From: Erysipelotrichaceae bacterium 66202529
GTDB lineage: Bacteria; Bacillota_I; Bacilli_A; Erysipelotrichales; Erysipelotrichaceae
Assembly: GCA_017161075.1 (NCBI GenBank)
Contig: CP046174.1
Coordinates: 3,348,001 to 3,412,000 of the forward strand
DNA length: 64,000 nt
Direction of reading: 5' to 3'
Part shown: positions 44,737 to 54,373 of the stretch, piece after piece
How the letters are laid out: each line of letters starts with the position of its first letter
Numbering within the stretch: position 1 is the first letter of the stretch
Program-made: the position numbers and the translations under genes
Notes under the pieces: generated by a model
Seen by the model: the letters and a program-made list of their open reading frames with translations, nothing else
What the model was told of the DNA's origin: nothing
Databases searched by the model: none

Positions 44737-45273
44737 TCATTTGAATATTAGTATAAAGCATAAGATAGCCAATATAAAAAAGACTGTTATAGTCAAGAAA
44801 TACTTAATAGGGAGTATCGCTTTATTCAATAATTCTTTCATGCTTTCTACTGTTAATGAATTATTTCCTTTAAGCAAAATTTCAATAGTTTTTTTAAATG
44901 CCTTATTTTCGTTTTTTAGGATCTCATTCGTATTATATATATCATACAAATAATAAATAATTTCTTCATTTACCTTATCTTGCATTTCCAGCATATCAAT
45001 AATATGCAACATCTGTTTATCGTCAGAATTTGTATTGTTGTTCATTAAATCTAATTTCTTTGGTGGTTTTATATTAAAAAATTCATCAATAACTTTGCGG
45101 TCTTTCAGAAAAAAACGTTTTTTCTTATCAAACATATCATACAAGTCAAATAAAGTTTTATCCTCAGGTATCCCATATGTATCTAAACATTCTTTTAAAT
45201 ATTCGTAATTTTTATCAGAAAGGTTTAGATCTGTAAATTGATCTAAACCTTGCTCATCATAATCTTTTTCCAT
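44737..45273 (-). CDS. unknown 178-aa protein with C-terminal membrane anchor
   Basis: Acidic soluble part (about 1-150) and one C-terminal hydrophobic helix (about 156-177, FLTITVFFILAILCFILIF), a tail-anchored layout. It sits between the pilin-like and VirB6-like genes and is probably a secretion-system component. Family unknown. Confidence 0.7.
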   Translation of the reverse strand: MEKDYDEQGLDQFTDLNLSDKNYEYLKECLDTYGIPEDKTLFDLYDMFDKKKRFFLKDRKVIDEFFNIKPPKKLDLMNNNTNSDDKQMLHIIDMLEMQDKVNEEIIYYLYDIYNTNEILKNENKAFKKTIEILLKGNNSLTVESMKELLNKAILPIKYFLTITVFFILAILCFILIFK

Positions 45274-45282
45274 ATTTAATCA

Positions 45283-45525
45283 TCACTTTAAGTAATTTTC
45301 AACTATTTTAACAATAAGTGAAGCTAGAAAAATTACAGCTAGACATACGAATATTTTTTTTGTTTTTTGGGAATACATTTGATCTTGTTGACCGTCGGAT
45401 ACCATTTCTAAAACTTTATTAACACCTACCATCAGTACCGCAACTAATGGGGCAATTACTAATAATGCTGTTGATGCATCAGATAAAAAAGGTTTAAGTT
45501 TCTCTAATAGAGTATTCCAGTTCAT
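45283..45525 (-). CDS. Maff2/VirB2-like small membrane protein
   Basis: 80 aa with two hydrophobic helices (about 20-38 and 60-77) separated by a polar loop (KVLEMVSDGQQDQMYSQKTKK). Matches the Maff2-type proteins that occupy the pilin-like position at the head of Clostridial ICE secretion operons. AAAGGAGCATGT precedes the ATG. Confidence 0.8.
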   Translation of the reverse strand: MNWNTLLEKLKPFLSDASTALLVIAPLVAVLMVGVNKVLEMVSDGQQDQMYSQKTKKIFVCLAVIFLASLIVKIVENYLK

Positions 45526-45543
45526 ACATGCTCCTTTCTTTCT

Positions 45544-46335
45544 TTATAATTCGGGTTCTTCCTCCTCTGCTTCGGCAGTAGGGGTAATACTTTGGACTTT
45601 CTCTTTCATTTGATTTATGAAATTTTTACGCCCATCAACATATGCTTGCTGAATGTCTTTAGGATCATGTTGAACCTCAATAGGAATCTTTGTTCCATCA
45701 CCTTGATCAACCATACGAGTGACAGTAATGCTATTCTGAGGTGGTAGCATCACAATCATACGATTTTCATTATTTGGATTAGGTATTAGTAGTGATGATT
45801 TAATTTCAAAAGTTCCTCCACCTATAGCTGTATTTTGAGGTAACAATAATTTGGAATATTCTTTTTCATTACGTAGAATGCCATTTTGAATAATCTGCTT
45901 TTTGGATACACTGAATTTTACCATTTCAGGTTTTTTAGCAAATTTACTTGCTATATCAATAGGGCTTACCTTGTATTCTTTCAAAATGGTATACTCATTT
46001 GTATTTGGGTTGAATTCTTCTGAACGCACTTGTATTTCCCAATCTTTAGGGATACCAACATTATATACAGGGTTTTTATCAGAATAATAAGATGCTTTCC
46101 TTACCAAAGACATAGGTAATAGAAAAGATTCATAGACCTGTTCAGGTGTGCCTGGTAATAAAATACTAGCGAATTGTTTTTCATTTATAGTTAGTTCTCG
46201 GAATTGTCCTTTTTTCAAATGGAAATTCACAAAGTTGTCTGATGTGCTTTTGCTCTGCTCTTGTTTCTTTTCTTTTGTTTCATCAACCTGTTTCTTTGTA
46301 CTTTTTTTTGTCGTTTTTGCTTTTTTTGTTGCCAT
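45544..46335 (-). CDS. unknown 263-aa ICE protein
   Basis: Start set at ATG 46335, 10 nt after AAGGAGG. The N terminus is a Lys/Thr-rich disordered tail (MATKKAKTTKKSTKKQ), then a strand-rich domain from about residue 40 (FVNFHLKKGQFRELTINEKQFASI) and an acidic C terminus (EAEEEEPEL). A basic head plus a compact beta domain and acidic tail recalls single-stranded DNA-binding proteins in layout only. First gene after the terminator-like hairpin, heading the secretion block. Confidence 0.65.
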   Translation of the reverse strand: MATKKAKTTKKSTKKQVDETKEKKQEQSKSTSDNFVNFHLKKGQFRELTINEKQFASILLPGTPEQVYESFLLPMSLVRKASYYSDKNPVYNVGIPKDWEIQVRSEEFNPNTNEYTILKEYKVSPIDIASKFAKKPEMVKFSVSKKQIIQNGILRNEKEYSKLLLPQNTAIGGGTFEIKSSLLIPNPNNENRMIVMLPPQNSITVTRMVDQGDGTKIPIEVQHDPKDIQQAYVDGRKNFINQMKEKVQSITPTAEAEEEEPEL

Positions 46336-46354
46336 TCTAATATCCTCCTTTTTG

Positions 46355-46385
46355 AAAAAAGGGATAACCATTCACGGCTATCCCT
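46355..46385 (-). terminator. terminator or attenuator between surface and secretion blocks
   Basis: Minus strand AGGGATA ... TATCCCT then TTTTTT, directly after the lipoprotein stop and just before the ribosome binding site of the next gene. It may limit read-through from the adhesin genes into the secretion genes. Confidence 0.75.
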
Positions 46386-47208
46386 ATGGAAAAGTAATAC
46401 GGTATCCTAAATATTCATCATCTGATTTAATAGGGGTACACGTATATCCATTTGTTTTATTATCGTTGATCAATGATGTACCATATTGATTACAAGCTGT
46501 ATATGCACTTTCATAAGTAAAGCCAGCAGAGAACAAAAAGCTTTTTTCTATTGGCTTTTCAAGTTGTGGCATACTTTCTTGCTTATCTATGGCAGGCTTT
46601 TTATATGGTGGAGAGGCATTATTTTGTATAACTGTCTCCTTTTCTTCATTTGGTGAAGATAATTGCTCATCCTTATCCTTTACATGAATAACCATATCAA
46701 AATAGCTTTCATTTTTAGATGCATCAATAGCCTTGATTTTGATTTTATAGCTACCAGCTTCGTTAATATTGATTTCACCTATAATTGACACTTTAGGATC
46801 AGGATCTGCATTATCATAAACTGTATAATGATTTGTTAAATCAAAATCAGCACCTTTTGTAATTTCAATATCTGTTTCTCCCTTTATGATAGGAGATACA
46901 ACATCTACTACATTAAAGGTATGCGTATATTTTTCACCATTCAGTACAAAAACTAATTCTTTTGTACCCAGTTCATTCGTATTTAAAGATGGACATGTTA
47001 TAGATACATCTTTATAGACAATATAATTATTGTTTGTAGTAGGCAATGATTCGCCATTAACCGATAGAATAAGGTTACAGGAATTTATATTGCTTTCATA
47101 TGGGATGGGGTCATCCTTATATTCTAATTTATAAGGTTCTGAAACACTACACGCACACAGTAACAATAAAATCGCAGATAAACTAGCTTTTCTTTTTGCG
47201 AAGTACAT
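46384..47208 (-). CDS. Ig-like domain lipoprotein
   Basis: About 274 aa from ATG 47208, which overlaps the adhesin stop by 26 nt. Signal sequence MYFAKRKASLSAILLLLCAC with a lipobox-like LCAC. Then a DUF5011-like Ig fold (about 95-185: SPIIKGETDIEITKGADFDL ... GSYKIKIKAIDASKNESYF), a charged linker, and a C-terminal domain of about 50 aa (AGFTYESAYTACNQYGTS...). The same Ig-like type is present in the 308-aa protein on the other side of the adhesin. Probably surface-exposed. Confidence 0.75.
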   Translation of the reverse strand: MYFAKRKASLSAILLLLCACSVSEPYKLEYKDDPIPYESNINSCNLILSVNGESLPTTNNNYIVYKDVSITCPSLNTNELGTKELVFVLNGEKYTHTFNVVDVVSPIIKGETDIEITKGADFDLTNHYTVYDNADPDPKVSIIGEININEAGSYKIKIKAIDASKNESYFDMVIHVKDKDEQLSSPNEEKETVIQNNASPPYKKPAIDKQESMPQLEKPIEKSFLFSAGFTYESAYTACNQYGTSLINDNKTNGYTCTPIKSDDEYLGYRITFP

Positions 47209-50200
47209 ATGCCATAGTAAATAAACACCCTGAGATTGCCATAAGTAACAGATAGGTAATTGAATAGTCTTGCATTCCTGTATTAACAGTAGTACTAGGC
47301 AATAATACATTAGTCATTGTAACTTTATATTCCTTGTCAGTACCTTCAAGTATGACTTTGACAGTCTCTTTAGATAATGCATAACCTGATGGTGCTTTAC
47401 TTTCTCTTAAATAATAAATACCGTTTGGCAAGTCTTTGAAGTATGCTTTTCCTACTTCATCACTATTTGTTTTGGCTATTTCATTCATGTATTTATCATA
47501 AAGTGTAAATTCGGCATTTGATAATGCTTTATGAGTATATTTATCTTCTTTACTTATAACGATAGTAGACCGTTTTAATTCATTATGGATGTCGTTACCC
47601 TTATTGATATCAATAGCAAATTCAGTTATATTAGAATTTTGATATTCATAAGAGAAATCATATTCTGTTGGATCAAGATTATGATTAGGGCTAGTTTGTA
47701 GTTCTTTGATATAATAGTTTCCAATCGGTAAACCAACTATATCTTGTGATGTTCCATCAGCATTTATACCAAAGGTTTGGATTAGTGTATTTGCTGGAAG
47801 TAAAACATTTCCTCTGTAATCATAGGTGTCATCTCTTGTATACAACCCAAAGACCACATCTTTATAAGCGTTTTTATCAGGATAATACTCATTTTCCTCT
47901 AATACCTTATGCATATTAAGGGTAGGATTCAATCTTTCATTATAAATACTAATACTATTGATTTGTACTTTTGCTTTACCATTACCTATAATTTCAAATT
48001 CATATTTTTCATTTGATTGAATATAAGACTTAGGTGTTTTAGTCTCAACAGCATAATATTTACCCACAGGAAGTAGCTTGCTTTGTACTTTTTCAAGATC
48101 TGATTCTAATTTACACACAACATCATCTTTTTTGTACCAAACAGTGCCATCCCATCCCACTATATCATCACTTGCATAAACGGTTAGCTCTGCATCAAGT
48201 AAAGGTGTTTCTTCCCATATAGGTTGTTTTGCAATACCGAACGGTGTTTCAATTTCTTTTACGGCATTGAATGTCAAACCTGTTTTCGTGAACTCTACTA
48301 AACCTTTGATCGGTTTGTTAGAAATTTCAATTTCTATCAATTCTTCATCCTCATTTATTGTAACTTCATAGATTTTATCGTTTGTCACATAACCATGTAA
48401 CTCACGCTCACGAATGTAATAAGTTCCTAACTCCAATTCCTCGAAAACTGCAATGCCTTGCTCACTTGAAGAAGTGGTTTTAATAACACTTTTCATATCT
48501 TTAGTCGTACTTAAATCAAATTTTACGTTTACCAATGGCTTTTTTGTTTCCTCATCTGTTTTAGTAATGCGAACACTTCCTCTTTTTAAAGTGTTATAGA
48601 AAACAGTATCTCCTGATATTTTAGTCATAGGCTTATTATTATCATTATATGAAAAATCAAATGAATAAATATCAGAAGTTAATTGATAATTATTATCTGT
48701 TGACAATTCTTTGATATAGAATTTACCAGCAAAATCAATTTGAAAAGATGATTGTAAGGTTTGATTAAGTGTAAGTACAGATAACAATGTATCCTTAGGC
48801 AATTCTTCTTTTCCATCTACAATAAGTGGTTCTTGAGTGAATAAACCAAATTTTATATTTTTATAAGCTTCTTTATCATATTCATGGATAGAATCTTCGA
48901 TATTCTTTTTAAATTCTATATACCCACGCTGTCGATCATTCCAATAAACCATAGATTCCGTAACAATAGCTTTTTCAGGAGTATCATACTCAAGATCAAC
49001 ATCATATGTTTTTGGATCTTTGATAAAAGCTGAAGGAGTGCTTTTTTCTACAACGGTATATTTGCCTAATGGTAATTTACTACTATACAGAATTTCATTT
49101 TTCTTTGTTGTAATTTCCTCAACAAGATCGCCTTTTTTATACCAAAGAGTATTATCATTTGTTAAAATATCATTTCTTGCATAGATTTGATAAGTAACAC
49201 CACCTAAGATACCCTTTTTAAAAATAGGCTCATATACTTTTCCATATTCAGTATTTCTAAAGTCAAATCCTTCAAACAATTCTGCTTCCTTTTTAATTTT
49301 TATTTGACCCTTAACAGGCTTATTACCAAATTCAATTTTTATTATGATACTTTCTTCATCTTCTCCAGCTTCATAGGCTTGATTTTTGTCAATTACAAAA
49401 GGGATCGGATCCTTGCTCAAAAGGTATCCCTCAGGACTTTTTACTTCCTCAAGCGCATAATTTCCAACTGGCATTTCTTTAGGGGTCATAAAACTTCCAT
49501 CACTTGAAGTTGTAAAAGTTTCTACTTGGTGGAGAATTGGATACATTACCCACTGTTTTACATACTGACCAGTATCTGTATTTTTGATTTTAAAACTAGC
49601 ATTTGATAAAGTGATGGTTGAATTTGTTTCTTCATCAAATTTAATAACTTTTAAATAAGCTTTAAAAGGGGCATTATTATATATGCGCCATACTTGCGGT
49701 TCACGATTATCCTCATTTATTACAACCTCAAAAGATTTCCCTGTATACATATTATCAGGCACTTTAGTTTCTTTTACGATATATGTACCATAAGGTAGTT
49801 CATCACTTACTGCATATCCTTTAGCATCTGTAATCAGGATATTCGTATTTTTTCCTTGTGCATTCTTAGCAACAGGTGCATCATCCCATCCCATGTTTTC
49901 AACATCTTTTTTTAATTTAACAGTGAATTCAGCACCTTCTACTGTAGGTGTTTCACCTGAAGTACCATCACTACTTATTTTAATAATTGAAAATGGTTGG
50001 GCAATAACACGTTCTTTTAAAGTTTTTTCAATATGAATATTTGCAGTATTTTGGTCTGCATACTTGAAAGAAACTGGATATGTATTTGTATCAAGAGTAT
50101 AACCATCACTAGGCTTTTTCTCTTTTAAGAAATAATTTCCAAGATACAAATTGTTCATACTGGCAGTACCGTTTTTAATTGTCAAGGTTGCAACAAGTTC

Positions 50201-51694
50201 ATTTTTTTTATGTACTATATGCTTATCATCAGGAGATATGATATTATCCTGAGCATATAATTCATATACTGCATTTTCCAATGTCGCATCTCCAAGTGGA
50301 TTGTTACCATTCACGGAATCATGTTTATAGATACGTAATGATGCAGTAACTCGCTTATTTTCAATTTCCTTTTGGATAGTTTCTTGATCTTTGTGAACAC
50401 TAAAATATACTTTGCTCGTATTTTGTGTATATTGATCAGGAGCTAGTTTTTCAGTGAAGAAATAATCTCCATACCTTAGCCATCCACTTTCCGCAACGCC
50501 ATTGGCATTCGTTTTAACTGTTTGTACAAAGGTTCCTGAAGTAGTATATATATCAAATTCAGCATTAGAAGTAGATACATTCACATGAGTATCTGCATCT
50601 TTTTTCTGAATTTTGACTTTTCCTACCTTATAGCGATTATTAGCTTGAAATGCCACTGTATCATTAGCGATAACTTTTAATGATCTAATAGTATTATCTA
50701 ATACATAAGGCGCAGGTACTTCTACTTCTTGTACATAAACTGTTTTAGGTTTCAATTTCTGAACGAGTACAGTGCCATCATTACCAGTTGTAAACGTACC
50801 AATTGGATCGGACATATCTGCATTATAAGAAAGCTTAAACTTTGTGTTTGGAACGCTAACTCCATCTTCATTGAGTTTAGCAATATTCATATTTCCAAAT
50901 TTATTTACTTTTACTCTAATATTGACAATACTAGGGTCAGAAACTTTAATTACTGCGACATCTTGTCCATCATCAGCAGAAGATCTATATGCTATTGAAG
51001 TACCAACGCAACTTTCAAGTTCTTTTTGCAGTGATATCGTGATGTTATCAGGGGTGTTTTCATTTGGGGTGATAATCAAATTATTTCCACTGATTTTCAC
51101 ATCTGCTCCAGCATTAGACTTAACGTGAAATTCATTTAACACACCTTTTGTATCAGAAATTGTTAAACTTTCTCCTAGATCAATTTCATAATTCCCACTG
51201 GCAAAAGAGGGAACAAGAGTATGACGATCAATTTTATGTTGCACATTAGCTTTTAGAGAATTATAACGACTACCAAAATCGCCATACCATTCGTCAATGT
51301 TAGCGCCGACTGCCTCCCATACCATGTATTGGGTAACTGCATAATCATCATTTGTTTTATTACTCGTATCCCAGCCATAATAGACTATCCTAGAGAGGGT
51401 ACGTTGTAGCGAAATAGGAATGTCATCATTTTTACTATATGTACCACCTAAGCCCAATGTCATAGGCTCTATACAAAAAGCTATTTCTCCGTTGACAGAT
51501 ATTTTACCAATTCCCATTTTCCAATATGCCCAGCTACCACCTTGACTTAATTTAGCACCTGTTCCTGATATAGTTCCTAAATTTGTAGGTGTATACGTTG
51601 TCGCATAAATCGTTATTCCAGTATTAGTGAATGCACACAATAAGCACAGCCATATTAAAGCGATTCTTTTAGCTAATTTTTTTATACAATTCAT
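47183..51694 (-). CDS. 1503-aa thioester/Cna-B repeat surface adhesin
   Basis: Predicted cell-wall-linked adhesin. Signal peptide (1-31, ends ITIYA). N-terminal thioester domain: Cys74 in FCIEP and Gln122 in TQYMVWEA are the pair that forms the internal Cys-Gln bond in such domains, allowing covalent binding to host or surface amines. Then about a dozen SpaA/Cna-B-type beta domains (e.g. KEKKPSDGYTLD, REKLxPSGY-like ends such as RESKAPSGYALSKETV). C terminus: LLPSTTVNTGM, a hydrophobic helix and KKKS; this is a degenerate sortase signal, not canonical LPXTG. No sortase is in the ICE. It may promote mating-pair contact or host adhesion. Confidence 0.9.
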   Translation of the reverse strand: MNCIKKLAKRIALIWLCLLCAFTNTGITIYATTYTPTNLGTISGTGAKLSQGGSWAYWKMGIGKISVNGEIAFCIEPMTLGLGGTYSKNDDIPISLQRTLSRIVYYGWDTSNKTNDDYAVTQYMVWEAVGANIDEWYGDFGSRYNSLKANVQHKIDRHTLVPSFASGNYEIDLGESLTISDTKGVLNEFHVKSNAGADVKISGNNLIITPNENTPDNITISLQKELESCVGTSIAYRSSADDGQDVAVIKVSDPSIVNIRVKVNKFGNMNIAKLNEDGVSVPNTKFKLSYNADMSDPIGTFTTGNDGTVLVQKLKPKTVYVQEVEVPAPYVLDNTIRSLKVIANDTVAFQANNRYKVGKVKIQKKDADTHVNVSTSNAEFDIYTTSGTFVQTVKTNANGVAESGWLRYGDYFFTEKLAPDQYTQNTSKVYFSVHKDQETIQKEIENKRVTASLRIYKHDSVNGNNPLGDATLENAVYELYAQDNIISPDDKHIVHKKNELVATLTIKNGTASMNNLYLGNYFLKEKKPSDGYTLDTNTYPVSFKYADQNTANIHIEKTLKERVIAQPFSIIKISSDGTSGETPTVEGAEFTVKLKKDVENMGWDDAPVAKNAQGKNTNILITDAKGYAVSDELPYGTYIVKETKVPDNMYTGKSFEVVINEDNREPQVWRIYNNAPFKAYLKVIKFDEETNSTITLSNASFKIKNTDTGQYVKQWVMYPILHQVETFTTSSDGSFMTPKEMPVGNYALEEVKSPEGYLLSKDPIPFVIDKNQAYEAGEDEESIIIKIEFGNKPVKGQIKIKKEAELFEGFDFRNTEYGKVYEPIFKKGILGGVTYQIYARNDILTNDNTLWYKKGDLVEEITTKKNEILYSSKLPLGKYTVVEKSTPSAFIKDPKTYDVDLEYDTPEKAIVTESMVYWNDRQRGYIEFKKNIEDSIHEYDKEAYKNIKFGLFTQEPLIVDGKEELPKDTLLSVLTLNQTLQSSFQIDFAGKFYIKELSTDNNYQLTSDIYSFDFSYNDNNKPMTKISGDTVFYNTLKRGSVRITKTDEETKKPLVNVKFDLSTTKDMKSVIKTTSSSEQGIAVFEELELGTYYIRERELHGYVTNDKIYEVTINEDEELIEIEISNKPIKGLVEFTKTGLTFNAVKEIETPFGIAKQPIWEETPLLDAELTVYASDDIVGWDGTVWYKKDDVVCKLESDLEKVQSKLLPVGKYYAVETKTPKSYIQSNEKYEFEIIGNGKAKVQINSISIYNERLNPTLNMHKVLEENEYYPDKNAYKDVVFGLYTRDDTYDYRGNVLLPANTLIQTFGINADGTSQDIVGLPIGNYYIKELQTSPNHNLDPTEYDFSYEYQNSNITEFAIDINKGNDIHNELKRSTIVISKEDKYTHKALSNAEFTLYDKYMNEIAKTNSDEVGKAYFKDLPNGIYYLRESKAPSGYALSKETVKVILEGTDKEYKVTMTNVLLPSTTVNTGMQDYSITYLLLMAISGCLFTMAYVLRKKKS

Positions 51695-51718
51695 GTGTAT
51701 GCTCCTTTCAATTTGGCA

Positions 51719-51751
51719 TAAAAAAACACTCGGCTAAGATTTACCAAGTGT
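51719..51751 (-). terminator. terminator-like hairpin between surface genes
   Basis: Minus strand ACACTTGG ... CCGAGTGT (one mismatch) followed by seven T, between the 308-aa membrane protein and the adhesin. It probably lowers adhesin expression relative to the first gene. Confidence 0.6.
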
Positions 51752-51761
51752 CTATAATTAT

Positions 51762-52688
51762 TTAATTCTGTTTTTCAAAATCAACTGTCCATCCTTCACC
51801 ACCACATTGATCATGTACAAGATACACACCATATAAATATCCTTCGGGTGTATTATTCATTCCCCAAGTATTCGCTTCATCCCATGTTCGGCTTACATGT
51901 CCACTATTACCAATTTGTTTCCATTGAGTTGCATCACAAGCAGGAGGTTGTGGTTCAGTAGGCTTAGGTTGTGTTGGTGTATTAGATTGACTTTGCTGTG
52001 ATTGAGAATTATTTGATTGTGTATTACCTGATTGAGTATTCTTAGATGTTGTTGTAGAAGAATTACTTTCCTGTTTCTTCTGCTCTACAATACCAGCATC
52101 AGAGTCTTTAGATACGATTGTAACTTTAAAATCTTTTGAACTTTCATTACCAGCTTTATCCTTAGCGGTAACCGTTAAGATATAATCGCCAGCAGTATCA
52201 TAGTCAATATCGCCACTGATTTTAAATTCATTGATAACCCCATCTGCAATATCAGTCACTGTTACATTACTTTTTAGATCATATTTACTACCAATATCCA
52301 ATTCAATATGATCATCAGCTAGTTTTATGCTTGGGGCAGTAGTATCAACTATTGATATCTCAAGCGGAATTTCTTTACTATATCCTTGTGATGAAACTTT
52401 ATAGACAACTTTAATTTTACCTACCTTGCTAGTATCTAGCTGATTCTTGGGTACAAGCACATCACCGTAACTATCTGAAATGAAAGACTTATAATCAACA
52501 TCCTCAGAACCACATTCCACTGATACATCTTCAACCCAAGTAATAGATAATTTATCTAAAATACTTTGCTTATAATCTTGTTCCATCTTATACCATATTC
52601 CTATACCTAAAGCTGATATTACTAAAATAACAATTAAACTAACATATAAAATTTTCTTTTTGCCATACTTCTGTACTATGCTATTCAT
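51762..52688 (-). CDS. membrane-anchored Ig-like protein, 308 aa
   Basis: One N-terminal membrane segment (about 14-32). Two DUF5011-like Ig domains (about 45-110 and 115-195; APSIKLADDHIELDIGSKYDL ... GDYILTVTAKDKAGNESSKDF). A Ser/Asn/Gln/Pro linker (about 200-245), then a C-terminal domain with three Cys and Trp-rich sequence (CDATQWKQIG ... HDQCGGEGWTVDF). Surface-exposed; function unknown. It has its own promoter at 52,772-52,800. Confidence 0.8.
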   Translation of the reverse strand: MNSIVQKYGKKKILYVSLIVILVISALGIGIWYKMEQDYKQSILDKLSITWVEDVSVECGSEDVDYKSFISDSYGDVLVPKNQLDTSKVGKIKVVYKVSSQGYSKEIPLEISIVDTTAPSIKLADDHIELDIGSKYDLKSNVTVTDIADGVINEFKISGDIDYDTAGDYILTVTAKDKAGNESSKDFKVTIVSKDSDAGIVEQKKQESNSSTTTSKNTQSGNTQSNNSQSQQSQSNTPTQPKPTEPQPPACDATQWKQIGNSGHVSRTWDEANTWGMNNTPEGYLYGVYLVHDQCGGEGWTVDFEKQN

Positions 52689-52771
52689 TGGTATACCCCC
52701 TCTTTCTATATATAAACTCTATTAAAGAGTATGTATATTGATATATTCTTGTGTGTTATCCCCACATATAT

Positions 52772-52800
52772 ATTATACCATATTTTAGGCATTTTTTAAA
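52772..52800 (-). promoter_or_regulatory. promoter of the surface-protein block
   Basis: Minus strand TTTAAA, 17-nt spacer, TATAAT with a TGG extension (ATGGTATAAT). The ten bases around the -10 are identical to the recombinase promoter. Confidence 0.65.
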
Positions 52801-52883
52801 CATGAAAGAGGCAAATAGACCTTTAAATAAAGGCTTTTATGATGTTTTGTGGCAGTGTTTCTAAAGAATAACAACCCTTGAAA

Positions 52884-53855
52884 TTATGGGTAATCTAAGT
52901 CATTCTCATAATCTAAATTGCATTCATTTTGTAAATCAAGATTGTGATCCTTTGATTTAGATAATAGGGGATCAATAATAATATCAGGATGCTTTTCTTT
53001 ACAATATAGTTTAAACTTATCTAAATTAAGCAGACCTTTCTCATCATTATCTAAAGCTGGTCTTACTACTTTCACATTTCTCATTCTTTGTATATAATTA
53101 AATTCAAATGATTTTATAAATGATCCAGCTCCTGACATAAGCAACCAATTAAAATCATGATAATCAATATTTTTGTTTATCATTTTTGTCATAATAGACA
53201 TACCGTCAATAATTGCTTCACAACAAATAAGTACATCTGAACTATTGTCTATGAATAAGCCTACCTCTTTGAAACTACTTGCTAAATCTCTTTTATAGAC
53301 TAACTCATGCTCTGTACCAGTAGAACGTGAAAAACCAAAAGCTGGCTTATTGTTATAATAACCAACAAAAATACAATTTCTATACTCATCCTGATATAAA
53401 TAGTTTTTGTTAATAAATTCCATGATTACGGGTAAAGCGATTTTCCTTTTTTCATATAAATATCCAATAATAGCATTATTATTTCTCGCTCTTTTGGGTA
53501 ATGGAATCCCTGATGACAAATCTTTTTTTATTGGATTCGGAAGAATAATATTATCTTGTATGACCGCACCATGTTCACGGTAATACCTGTATAAATGCTC
53601 TATTGCATTCATTAGGTTAGTATTATCCATTTCCATAATGAAATTAACCAAATTTCCTCCTGTATATTTTGAAAAACTACAATAAGTATTATCAGGATAT
53701 ATCATAATACTGCTACCATCACCTGATATACCTTTTTCACCAGCAAAAGACCAATACTTTGATTTTTTCACGGGTTTTAATCCATACTCATGTTGGGCAA
53801 ATTCTTGTATAGGAATTGATCGAGCGATTTCACCGATCGTAACATTCTTTTTCAT
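52884..53855 (-). CDS. DnaG-like primase / TOPRIM protein, 323 aa
   Basis: Layout of mobile-element primases with a DUF3991 region: N-terminal zinc-ribbon-like region (about 1-75), middle region (about 105-170), TOPRIM (about 205-300) with the acidic motifs VLICCEAIIDGMS and ALDNDEKG. The N-terminal ribbon retains the strands (GDGSSIMIYPDNTYCSFSKYTGGNLVNFIM) but only one Cys, so it cannot bind zinc in the usual way. It may prime the complementary strand after transfer. Overlaps the next gene by 4 nt. Confidence 0.75.
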   Translation of the reverse strand: MKKNVTIGEIARSIPIQEFAQHEYGLKPVKKSKYWSFAGEKGISGDGSSIMIYPDNTYCSFSKYTGGNLVNFIMEMDNTNLMNAIEHLYRYYREHGAVIQDNIILPNPIKKDLSSGIPLPKRARNNNAIIGYLYEKRKIALPVIMEFINKNYLYQDEYRNCIFVGYYNNKPAFGFSRSTGTEHELVYKRDLASSFKEVGLFIDNSSDVLICCEAIIDGMSIMTKMINKNIDYHDFNWLLMSGAGSFIKSFEFNYIQRMRNVKVVRPALDNDEKGLLNLDKFKLYCKEKHPDIIIDPLLSKSKDHNLDLQNECNLDYENDLDYP

Positions 53856-54349
53856 AATTTTATTCCTGAATTTATATAATTGACATGATTATGAATACCA
53901 TTTGATATTATAATCTTATTCTTGGATAACGTTATAAGATTTTGAAAATTGAATTTATTGATTTCTATTTTCAATATCTTCATATCATCCTTAGTCCATG
54001 AAAATAAATCACAATCTAGTACAGAAACACTTTTCTTGTCTTTACACACATACAATAGTAATTGCTGTAAATGTCTAGGTAATGCTGTAAATTTCACATT
54101 TGCTTTTAATTTTGACACTAATTTGCTATTCATTTTATTTTTGATAAAATGATAAAGGGTTTCAGAATAGACGAATCCGCTACTATCCAAAATGTATAAG
54201 CCTGTAGCACATACTTCATCATTCGTAATTACACTGTAATTGATATCAATAAATAATTTATCTACAATATCATATATATCATCTATTTTACAATTATGTA
54301 TCAATAGTATATCATCAGCAACTTTGATAACTCTTGTTGTATTTTTCAT
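53852..54349 (-). CDS. unknown 165-aa protein (paralogue of 42,268-42,813)
   Basis: Soluble alpha/beta protein. VKFTALPRHLQQL (about residue 88) and the C-terminal IIISNGIHNHVNYINS (about 146) parallel the 181-aa protein in the secretion block. It overlaps the primase gene by 4 nt. GAGAGG precedes the ATG. Family unknown. Confidence 0.7.
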   Translation of the reverse strand: MKNTTRVIKVADDILLIHNCKIDDIYDIVDKLFIDINYSVITNDEVCATGLYILDSSGFVYSETLYHFIKNKMNSKLVSKLKANVKFTALPRHLQQLLLYVCKDKKSVSVLDCDLFSWTKDDMKILKIEINKFNFQNLITLSKNKIIISNGIHNHVNYINSGIKL

Positions 54350-54373
54350 GAAAACCTCTCTTTCTTTGTTTGA

